From Bacteroidales bacterium (GTDB lineage Bacteria > Bacteroidota > Bacteroidia > Bacteroidales > JAGOPY01): 12,424 nt of DNA. Below, in pieces: positions 7,081-12,424 of this stretch. Numbering within the stretch: the first letter of the stretch is position 1; each line of letters begins with the position of its first letter. Location of the stretch: NCBI GenBank assembly GCA_030638325.1, contig DAOWEV010000100.1, positions 1-12,424 of the forward strand, read 5' to 3'. The position numbers and the translations under genes are program-made. A model generated the notes under the pieces. It was given only the letters and a program-made list of their open reading frames with translations, ran no database searches and had not been told where the DNA came from.

Positions 7081-7151
7081 TAATTTTTTTATCGGACACT
7101 ACTGAATATCTATTTTGAAACACCCAATAGGTTGCATAAATTGAATAGGTT

Positions 7152-8990
7152 TTATTCTACTGTAACGGATTTTGCAAGGTTACGTGGCTGATCTACATTA
7201 CAACCTCTAATAACTGCAATGTGATACGCCAGTAATTGAAGAGGTATAGTGGATAGTAATGGAACAAGGATTTCATCGGTTTCAGGAATATCAATATAAT
7301 AATCCGCAAGAGCTACAACATCCTTGTCGCCTTTAGTCACTATAGCAATGATTTTTCCTTTTCGTGCTTTCACCTCATGAATATTAGATATAATTTTTTT
7401 GTAAATACTATTATTCGTTGCTATGAAAATAACGGGCATTTCCTGATCGATCAGGGCAATCGGACCATGTTTCATTTCAGCAGCAGGGTACCCTTCTGCG
7501 TGTATATATGAGATCTCTTTGAGTTTTAAAGCTCCTTCAAGGGCCACCGGGAAGTTATAACCTCGGCCGAGATACAGGGCATTGGGTGAGTCTTTAAATT
7601 TTTCGGCAATTTTAATAATTTTATTATCAGTTTTTAAGGTTTCCTCAACTTTTTGCGGAATATTGTCCAGTTCGTTTAATATTTGGTGAAATCTGGACCT
7701 TGTAATAGTTCCTTTTTTTTCAGCCAAACGAAGCGCAAGTAATGTAAGGAGAGTTACCTGTGCAGTGAATGCTTTTGTGGATGCTACTCCAATCTCAGGG
7801 CCGGCATGGGTATACGATCCGGCATGTGTTGCTCTGGCAATAGATGATCCGACAACATTACATATTCCAATAATAGTTGCACCTTTTTCTTTTGCAAGTT
7901 CAATTGCTGCAAGAGTGTCGGCAGTTTCGCCTGATTGTGATATGGCTATTACTATCTCGTTCTCATGAATAATTGGATTGCGGTAACGAAATTCAGAAGC
8001 ATACTCAACTTCAACAGGAATACGCGTTAGGTCTTCTATAATATATTCTCCCAGCAATCCTGCATGCCAGGAAGTCCCGCATGCAATAATAATGATTCTT
8101 TTAGCATTAATAAGTTTTTGTTCATATTCTCTTATGCCTCCAAGATTAACAATTCCCTTATCAGCCCTTAGTCTTCCCCTCATACTGTCACGAATGGACT
8201 TGGGCTGTTCAAATATCTCCTTTAACATAAAGTGTTCAAACCCGCCTTTTTCCAAGGCATTCAGATTTAATTGCAGTTTTTGAACATAGGGAGTTATCTT
8301 ATGTTTTTTTATATCAATTATTTTAAGTTCCCGGTTTTTTTCAATTATTGCTATTTGCTCTTCTTCCAGGTAAACAACATTTTTTGTATACTCAACTATT
8401 GGTGTTGCATCTGATGCAATAAAGAACTCATCTTCTCCCATTCCAATGACTAGTGGACTTCCTTTTCTGGCTGCTATAAGTTTATCAGGTTCATCCTTTG
8501 AAAGGAGAACAATAGCATATGCACCTACAACCTGGTTGAGGGCAATACGTACTGCTTCTTCAAGGCTCACGCTCTCGTTTATACTGATATCCTCAATAAG
8601 GTACACAAGCACTTCAGTATCAGTATTACTGCGAAATTCATAATTTCTGTTAATTAAGGTTTTCCTCAAAGCAGCATAATTTTCAATAATTCCATTATGA
8701 ATTATTGCAATATTTTTTGAAAATGAATAATGAGGATGTGCATTCTCGTCATTGGGTTCTCCGTGAGTTGCCCATCTGGTATGAGCAATACCTAATGTCC
8801 CGCCAACATCTTTATCTTTAACAAGTTCGTCAAGATCGGAAACTTTGCCCTGGGTTTTATATAGTTTCAGGTCTTTGTTGAGAATAGCAATACCGGCACT
8901 GTCGTATCCTCTGTATTCCAGGCGATAAAGTCCCTTTATGAGCAGAGGATATGCCTGTCTGGGGCCAACATAAGCTACAATTCCACACAT
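7152..8990 (-). CDS. glmS: Glutamine-fructose-6-phosphate aminotransferase (isomerizing)
   Basis: GlmS makes glucosamine 6-phosphate from fructose 6-phosphate and glutamine, the first committed step toward UDP-GlcNAc. It acts in the cytoplasm, usually as a dimer. The 612 residues match the family length. The class II glutaminase domain starts at MCGIVAYVG, with C2 as the nucleophile after Met removal, and includes TRWATHGEP (71-79), HNGIIENY (98-105) and SNTDTEV (121-127). The first SIS domain carries ACGTSWHAG (303-311) and SQSGETADT (351-359); the second includes ALEGALKLKEISYIHAEGYP. The C-terminus LAKSVTVE holds the conserved lysine K607 used for fructose 6-phosphate binding. It is the last gene of the minus-strand sugar cluster, but a 336-base gap with debris separates it from wecB, so it probably has its own promoter. 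It may be the housekeeping copy or a cluster-borne one. Confidence 0.97.
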   Translation of the reverse strand: MCGIVAYVGPRQAYPLLIKGLYRLEYRGYDSAGIAILNKDLKLYKTQGKVSDLDELVKDKDVGGTLGIAHTRWATHGEPNDENAHPHYSFSKNIAIIHNGIIENYAALRKTLINRNYEFRSNTDTEVLVYLIEDISINESVSLEEAVRIALNQVVGAYAIVLLSKDEPDKLIAARKGSPLVIGMGEDEFFIASDATPIVEYTKNVVYLEEEQIAIIEKNRELKIIDIKKHKITPYVQKLQLNLNALEKGGFEHFMLKEIFEQPKSIRDSMRGRLRADKGIVNLGGIREYEQKLINAKRIIIIACGTSWHAGLLGEYIIEDLTRIPVEVEYASEFRYRNPIIHENEIVIAISQSGETADTLAAIELAKEKGATIIGICNVVGSSIARATHAGSYTHAGPEIGVASTKAFTAQVTLLTLLALRLAEKKGTITRSRFHQILNELDNIPQKVEETLKTDNKIIKIAEKFKDSPNALYLGRGYNFPVALEGALKLKEISYIHAEGYPAAEMKHGPIALIDQEMPVIFIATNNSIYKKIISNIHEVKARKGKIIAIVTKGDKDVVALADYYIDIPETDEILVPLLSTIPLQLLAYHIAVIRGCNVDQPRNLAKSVTVE

Positions 8991-9016
8991 GAATAGTTTT
9001 TTTACTACATTTATTA

Positions 9017-9024
9017 CAAAAATA
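9017..9024 (-). promoter_or_regulatory. Possible -7 element of the glmS promoter
   Basis: The minus strand reads TATTTTTG, an exact TAnnTTTG, 26 bases before the glmS ATG. No TTTG lies 19-21 bases upstream, where the sequence is instead the outer arm of the hairpin at 9038-9110, so this is only a partial match. Confidence 0.35.
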
Positions 9025-9037
9025 TAAATTTTATATG

Positions 9038-9121
9038 ACGCTTCGATTCACCGGAAAAATAAAGCTAAGTGAAGAACGGACGCAGCTTTATTTTGTCCGT
9101 GTGCAAGCGTTTGTTAGCTCT
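9038..9121 (-). repeat. Long imperfect hairpin resembling a degenerate integron attC site
   Basis: CACCGGAAAAATAAAGCT (9049-9066) pairs with AGCTTTATTTTGTCCGTGTG (9084-9103), all bases pairing except two extra bases in the right arm, around a 17-base loop. Outer arms ACGCTT (9038-9043) and AAGCGT (9105-9110) also pair. On the minus strand AGCTAAC (9119-9113) comes first, in the position of an attC inverse core site (consensus RYYYAAC, imperfectly met). Long imperfect palindromes with unpaired bases in one arm are typical of attC. The expected closing GTTRRRY core is absent: AAGCGT runs straight into glmS upstream sequence. It could equally be an ordinary mobile-element hairpin. Confidence 0.45.
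9111..9121. repeat. 11-base inverted repeat, left copy
   Basis: TTGTTAGCTCT here is the exact reverse complement of 9270-9280. Together the two copies bracket the methyltransferase fragment, as cassette core sites or short terminal repeats would. Confidence 0.6.
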
Positions 9122-9150
9122 TTCTTACGTAATACATTGAACTCGATACA

Positions 9151-9249
9151 TCAACCGCAATTACCTTTCTTTTTTGGATCAGTTAATACTGCCCAATAAG
9201 GATCACTATCTCCTAATCTCTCCCATTGTTCAAAATACTTATCTTTCAT
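9151..9249 (-). pseudogene. SAM-dependent methyltransferase, 32-codon N-terminal fragment
   Basis: The minus strand encodes MKDKYFEQWERLGDSDPYWA, then VLTDPKKKGNCG and a TGA. I recognise the pattern of an aromatic-rich start, W-x-x-L-G-x-x-D-P-Y-W-A-V-L-T-D-P-x-K-K-G, as the N-terminus of a class I SAM-dependent methyltransferase group common in polysaccharide clusters and near mobile elements. The SAM-binding GxGxG motif and everything after it are missing, so it cannot be active. It sits between wecB and glmS in the same orientation, bracketed by the 11-base inverted repeat. The identification comes from memory of the family and could be wrong in detail; the short length is certain. Confidence 0.55.
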
Positions 9250-9269
9250 GTGATAACTTAGTTTTGATG

Positions 9270-9280
9270 AGAGCTAACAA
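9270..9280. repeat. 11-base inverted repeat, right copy
   Basis: AGAGCTAACAA, the exact reverse complement of 9111-9121. On the minus strand it reads TTGTTAGCTCT and lies about 20 bases before the methyltransferase ATG, the spacing often seen between a cassette core site and its gene. Confidence 0.6.
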
Positions 9281-9326
9281 CTCAGGTGAATAGACTTAAG
9301 GAAGAAGGCTTTTTAGGGGAAATAGT

Positions 9327-10439
9327 TTAATTCTGAATCAGAACTTGAACAATTCTTTCTGATGTTTTCCCATCTCCGTAAGGATTTAAAGCTTTGGCCA
9401 TTTTTAGATATTCTACATTATCCTGCAGAAGCTTATTTGCTGATTTGATAATGACATTTTTATCTGTTCCAACCAATATTGCGGTTCCGGCTTCAATTCC
9501 TTCAATTCTTTCGGTAACTTCGCGCATAACTAAAATAGGTTTTCCAAGTGAAGGGCCCTCTTCCTGTATGCCTCCTGAATCAGTAATAATAAGATAGCAC
9601 TTATTCATGAGCCAGATTAAGTCAGGGTAATTTAATGGCTTAATCAAATGTATATTTTTATATCCACCAAGCATTTTGTGAACAGTCTGTTTAATATTCG
9701 GGTTTAAATGGACGGGATATACCAATTCAACATCATTTTGATCAGCAATCTCCCGAAGGGCAAAACAGATATTTTCAAGAGGTTTACCAAAACTTTCTCT
9801 ACGATGTCCTGTAACAAGAACAATTCGTTTATTAAAATCAAGAAAGCTAAAATTATTGAAGAAATGATCATCTCCCTCTTCACCAATAATTTTCAGACCA
9901 AGGAATAATGCATCAATTACGGTATTACCAACCACCCAAATATTATCATTTATTCCTTCATTTTTTAAATTCATTTCAGCGCCTTTGGTTGGTGCAAAAT
10001 GATAATCAGTAAGATGTCCTGTTAAAATGCGGTTCATTTCTTCAGGGTAAGGAGAATATTTGTTTCCTGTTCTTAATCCAGCCTCAATATGAACAATTTT
10101 GGATTTATTGTAAAAGCCTGTTAATGCTCCAACAAAAGCTGTTGTTGTATCTCCCTGAACGATGATATAATCAGGATTGCAGGAATTGATAACTTCACCC
10201 AGTCCTGTCAATGCATTGACTGTTATTTCAAGTAAACTTTGATTTTTTTTCATCAGATCCAGATCAAAATCCGGTTGTATAGCAAAAAAATCTAAAACCT
10301 GATCAAGCATTTCTCTGTGTTGAGCAGTAACACAAACTTTACAATCTATCTGTGAAGGAAATTTTTGAATCTCTTTTATCAACGGAGCTAATTTAATAGC
10401 CTCCGGTCTGGTGCCAAAAACAAATAGGACTTTTTTCAT
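9327..10439 (-). CDS. wecB: UDP-N-acetylglucosamine 2-epimerase (non-hydrolysing)
   Basis: WecB/MnaA interconverts UDP-GlcNAc and UDP-ManNAc in the cytoplasm, supplying ManNAc-type sugars for surface polysaccharide. At 370 residues it has the family's length. The N-terminal nucleotide-binding strand reads VLFVFGTRPEAIKLAP (4-19). Key residues by alignment with the E. coli enzyme are D97 in QGDTTT, E119 in HIEAGLRTG, E133 in YPEEMNRIL and H212 in TGHRRESFG. The UDP-binding C-terminal part contains ITDSGGIQEEGPSLGKPILV (285-304) and then MREVTER. It starts 13 bases after the wecC stop codon, so the two are almost certainly co-transcribed, and their products act in series. A hydrolysing (NeuC-type) epimerase is less likely given how fully the WecB motifs match. 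Confidence 0.96.
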   Translation of the reverse strand: MKKVLFVFGTRPEAIKLAPLIKEIQKFPSQIDCKVCVTAQHREMLDQVLDFFAIQPDFDLDLMKKNQSLLEITVNALTGLGEVINSCNPDYIIVQGDTTTAFVGALTGFYNKSKIVHIEAGLRTGNKYSPYPEEMNRILTGHLTDYHFAPTKGAEMNLKNEGINDNIWVVGNTVIDALFLGLKIIGEEGDDHFFNNFSFLDFNKRIVLVTGHRRESFGKPLENICFALREIADQNDVELVYPVHLNPNIKQTVHKMLGGYKNIHLIKPLNYPDLIWLMNKCYLIITDSGGIQEEGPSLGKPILVMREVTERIEGIEAGTAILVGTDKNVIIKSANKLLQDNVEYLKMAKALNPYGDGKTSERIVQVLIQN

Positions 10440-10452
10440 AATACTGTATCAA

Positions 10453-11658
10453 TTATTCAAAAATACCACATACATCAATGACTTTTTTACCATCAGGTAT
10501 TTTAATGTCTTTAAACTCATCATGGGCTACAAGAAACACAATAATATCTGCCAGATTCACAGCTTCATTATACTGTATTAACGAAAAGCTTTCATGATCT
10601 TGAATATTGGGTTCTACAACCAAAACATCTTTTCCTTGTTTAATCAGCATATTAATAATTTGAAGTGCTGGTGATTCCCGAAGGTCGTCAATATTTGGCT
10701 TAAATGCGATTCCCATGCAGGCAATCCTGGGTTTTCTTTGATATGAATTCTGAAATTTTAATGCTAAGTTATTGATCTTTTCAGTTACCCAAAGGTGTTT
10801 ATAGTTATTAATCTCTCTTGCTTTCCTGATAATTTTGGCATCATCTTCAGCAGAAGAAACAATAAACCACGGATCAATAGCAATACAATGGCCTCCAACC
10901 CCGCTTCCCGGCCTGAGAATATTAACTCGCGGATGCCTGTTAGCCAATTTAATAAGTTCCCATACATTAATATTCAATTTATCGCAAATCATAGATAATT
11001 CATTTGCATAGGCGATATTTACATCCCGATAAGCATTCTCGACAAGTTTTGTCATTTCTGCTGTTCGTGAATCAGTAATAAAAATAGTTCCATTTACGAA
11101 AGTTGAATAGAATTCTCTTGCCTTTTCAGCGGCTTCTGGTGTAATACCACCCACAACCCTGTCATTATCAATTAACTCCTTCAATGTTTGTCCTGGTAAA
11201 ACTCTTTCAGGGCAATAGGCATATTGAATAGACGTTAATTCTGGGTTTATTTTTTGAACCATATCCCTGATTTTTTCGGTTGTGCCAACCGGTGAAGTAG
11301 ATTCGATAATGATCAAATCACCATTTTTTAAATAGGGGGTAATCATCTGAGTTGATTCGAAAACATACTTTAACTCAGGAATGTTGTCTTCATCAATTGG
11401 TGTTGGCACAGCAATAATAAAAATATCAGCAGGTTTTGGTTTGATAGAAGCTTTCAGTTTTCCGGAAAAGACAGCAGATTTTACAAATGTGTTCAAACCG
11501 GGTTCTTTTATATGCACTTTCCCCTGGTTTATTTTATCAACAACATCTGGAATTACATCAACTCCGTGTACATTGTAACTTCTGTTTGCTAAAATTGCTG
11601 CTGTGGGTAAACCAATATACCCAAGTCCCAAAATACAAATTTTTATTTCAGTTTTCAT
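10453..11658 (-). CDS. wecC: UDP-N-acetyl-D-mannosamine dehydrogenase
   Basis: WecC oxidises UDP-ManNAc to UDP-ManNAcA using two NAD+, taking the product of the adjacent wecB. The 401-residue protein begins with an NAD-binding Rossmann motif, GLGYIGLPTA (11-20). It then shows AVPTPIDED (83-91), ESTSPVGTTEKI (119-130), YCPERVLPGQTL (148-159), K204 in EMTKLVENAYRDVNIA, and RPGSGVGGHCIAIDPWF (249-265) with the catalytic cysteine C258. FKPNIDDLRESPA closes the sugar-binding part. NRHPRVNILRPG matches the WecC subgroup closely, favouring the ManNAc enzyme over UDP-glucose or UDP-GlcNAc dehydrogenases. The start has no Shine-Dalgarno. The region directly upstream is a truncated exporter gene, so the original promoter may have been replaced; I see no exact promoter match there. 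Confidence 0.95.
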   Translation of the reverse strand: MKTEIKICILGLGYIGLPTAAILANRSYNVHGVDVIPDVVDKINQGKVHIKEPGLNTFVKSAVFSGKLKASIKPKPADIFIIAVPTPIDEDNIPELKYVFESTQMITPYLKNGDLIIIESTSPVGTTEKIRDMVQKINPELTSIQYAYCPERVLPGQTLKELIDNDRVVGGITPEAAEKAREFYSTFVNGTIFITDSRTAEMTKLVENAYRDVNIAYANELSMICDKLNINVWELIKLANRHPRVNILRPGSGVGGHCIAIDPWFIVSSAEDDAKIIRKAREINNYKHLWVTEKINNLALKFQNSYQRKPRIACMGIAFKPNIDDLRESPALQIINMLIKQGKDVLVVEPNIQDHESFSLIQYNEAVNLADIIVFLVAHDEFKDIKIPDGKKVIDVCGIFE

Positions 11659-11682
11659 ATTGTCAGTGTATTTTTTCCTTTT

Positions 11683-11872
11683 TCAAAATTTTATTAAAAA
11701 GCCCAAAACCAAACCATAAAAATAAATATTTTCAATCCCTGTAAAATCAGGATTGAAACCTGAACCAAATTCCAGCAAAGATATATTTTTTTCATTCGTT
11801 CTAACATATCCGGAATTTGGGGAGTGTCATACCCGAAATGAGTTTTAATGGTGTTGATTTTCCCGATCCATT
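11683..11872 (-). pseudogene. Wzt-like polysaccharide ABC exporter ATPase, frameshifted internal fragment
   Basis: On the minus strand, NGSGKSTPLKLISGMTLP (11872-11819) is a Walker A region; the family usually has a leucine where this has the proline. One base after CTC the frame must shift: the run CCCC carries one C too many. The next frame then reads PNSGYVRTNEKN (from 11820), ISLLEFGSGFNPDFTGIENI and YFYGLVLGF, which is the signature following Walker A in Wzt/TagH-type O-antigen or teichoic-acid exporters. Sequence before the P-loop and after LGF is unrelated, so both ends are lost. No signature (LSGG) or Walker B region remains. It lies in the same direction as wecC, ending 24 bases before its ATG. 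It shows that an ABC-dependent export system was once encoded here. Confidence 0.8.
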
Positions 11873-12089
11873 ACTGGTAAGGAAGCTCATAAGCGCGTTC
11901 CTTGACCATGAAGCTCCAATTTTATTACTTGAAGATATGAATCTGGTTGACCTTGATGCTAAGGCAGGCTTTAAACAAATTGTTGTGGCTCCGATGACAT
12001 TGGCATCATGTGATGGATTGCCCTGCATGGGGTTATCGGGCAATTCTAATGTTTTTAGCTTAAGTAAGCTTTGTTATAAACCCTGCTGA
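11853..12089 (+). pseudogene. C-terminal fragment resembling a cyclase/formamidase-family protein
   Basis: The plus strand reads VDFPDPLLVRKLISAFLDHE, then APILLLEDMNLVDLDAKAGF and KQIVVAPMTLASCDGLPC. The spacing of E-x-x-N-L, a hydrophobic strand ending in A-P-[ML], and D-G-x-P resembles the C-terminus of the cyclase family (PF04199, kynurenine formamidase-like). The N-terminal metal-binding part is absent, and the final residues after about 12040 look unrelated. Its direction is opposite to all neighbouring genes in this cluster, and its left end abuts the Wzt fragment, so it was probably brought in by rearrangement. The family call is tentative. The claim that this strand is or was coding rests on the coherent protein-like sequence. 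Confidence 0.4.
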
Positions 12090-12424
12090 TTCCATCATGC
12101 AGGCTTATTTGTGCTTGAAATCCGAAATTATTCAGCAAAGAAACATCCATCAATTTCCGGGGCGTTCCATCCGGTTTGCCTGGATCATATACGATCGATC
12201 CTTGAAAACCAACTATAGATTTGATCAATCCTGCTACATCACCAATTGAAATATCTTCACCAACACCAATGTTAATGTGTGTTTCTCCAAACTCGTCATA
12301 GAGTTTCCCTGCACTTACATTTTCCATAACAAAAACACAGGCGGCTGCCATATCATCGACATGCATAAACTCCCGTTTAGGTGTTCCGGTTCCCCATAAC
12401 TCTACAATCACTTTTCCGTTTTTC
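12055..12424 (-). CDS. fcl: GDP-L-fucose synthase, C-terminal part (runs off the window)
   Basis: Fcl (WcaG) converts GDP-4-keto-6-deoxy-mannose to GDP-L-fucose by epimerisation and NADPH reduction. The frame is open to the right edge of the window: four codons (Lys-Asn-Gly-Lys) precede the in-frame GTG at 12411, which is internal and not a start. Visible motifs are LWGTGTPKREFMHVDDMAAA, INIGVGEDISI, and YDPGKPDGTPRKLMDVSLL, all characteristic of the C-terminal substrate-binding domain. The Rossmann N-terminus and catalytic YxxxK lie outside. It ends at a normal C-terminal position. Directly downstream come fragments of other genes and then wecC in the same direction, so fcl was probably part of the same polysaccharide operon before the gap was scrambled. 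Confidence 0.92.
   Translation of the reverse strand, partial: KNGKVIVELWGTGTPKREFMHVDDMAAACVFVMENVSAGKLYDEFGETHINIGVGEDISIGDVAGLIKSIVGFQGSIVYDPGKPDGTPRKLMDVSLLNNFGFQAQISLHDGISRVYNKAYLS

Larger units (their letters stand above)
6924..7098 (-). mobile_element. IS4-type element remnant bounded by an 11-base inverted repeat
   Basis: TGTCCGATAAA at 6924-6934 is repeated exactly in inverted form at 7088-7098. The outer copy on the right is a plausible element terminus. The left copy is inside the transposase reading frame (Val-Tyr-Arg-Thr codons) and coincides with the loss of transposase similarity. Whether the 175-base unit moved as a MITE-like piece or is a truncated end is not settled. Confidence 0.5.

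Noticed and set aside
6913..7111. AATATCT on both sides of the IS4 remnant as a target duplication
   Set aside because: The copies stand 4 and 6 bases away from the inverted repeats, so they do not abut the element ends. A 7-base A+T-rich match is likely to be chance.
8991..9326. A glmS-type ribozyme or riboswitch in the glmS upstream gap
   Set aside because: The glmS ribozyme is mainly known from Firmicutes, and no matching core was seen. The probable leader is only about 20 bases, and the structure present is a simple imperfect palindrome.
11801..12043. An 80-residue minus-strand open frame containing a Walker A motif, read as one gene
   Set aside because: Only the part from 11872 down matches ABC ATPases. 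The upstream part has no resemblance to the residues that precede a P-loop and is antisense to the plus-strand fragment, and the true continuation is in another frame.
1..12424. tRNA, rRNA or CRISPR arrays
   Set aside because: No cloverleaf-like sequence with T-arm GTTCRANYC, no rRNA-like stretch and no regularly spaced direct repeats were seen on reading through.

Overview
The window looks like part of a Bacteroidetes chromosome. Two exact promoter pairs have the form TTG/TTTG, a 20-base spacer, then TAnnTTTG, which is the Bacteroidetes primary-sigma pattern. Most start codons lack a Shine-Dalgarno sequence, the host-type genes are A+T-rich, and the insertion sequences are of types familiar from that phylum. 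The species cannot be named from the sequence.

Left part (1-2719): a structurally complete IS66-family element with imperfect 26-base terminal inverted repeats and tnpA, tnpB and tnpC, all on the minus strand. It sits inside an older IS1380-family element, of which only the transposase N-terminus, its promoter and a probable terminal repeat are in view. That transposase also carries two in-frame stop codons.

Middle (2757-6674): one large plus-strand gene encoding 1305 residues. It appears to join two CgeB/YkvP-like glycosyltransferase modules, a CsaB-like polysaccharide pyruvyltransferase module and a beta-rich C-terminal region. It is G+C-richer than the genes to its right and is bounded by IS debris on both sides, which suggests an acquired block. 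Beyond it (6675-7151) are a very short ORF with a Shine-Dalgarno-like sequence and the start of an IS4-type transposase, with two hairpins upstream of or over its start codon.

Right part (7152-12424): minus-strand genes for precursors of surface polysaccharide. In transcription order these are fcl (GDP-L-fucose synthase, running off the window), wecC (UDP-ManNAc dehydrogenase), wecB (UDP-GlcNAc 2-epimerase) and glmS (glucosamine-6-phosphate synthase). GlmS feeds the UDP-GlcNAc pool, WecB makes UDP-ManNAc, WecC makes UDP-ManNAcA and Fcl makes GDP-L-fucose. The locus therefore fits an O-antigen, capsule or exopolysaccharide cluster, and the large fusion protein could assemble or pyruvylate such a glycan.

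The gaps in this cluster hold gene wreckage: a frameshifted piece of a Wzt-like ABC exporter ATPase, a plus-strand piece resembling a cyclase/formamidase C-terminus, and a 32-codon methyltransferase N-terminus. The methyltransferase piece is flanked by an 11-base inverted repeat and lies beside a long imperfect hairpin that resembles a degenerate integron attC site. The least expected items are the three-module fusion enzyme and this possible cassette remnant.
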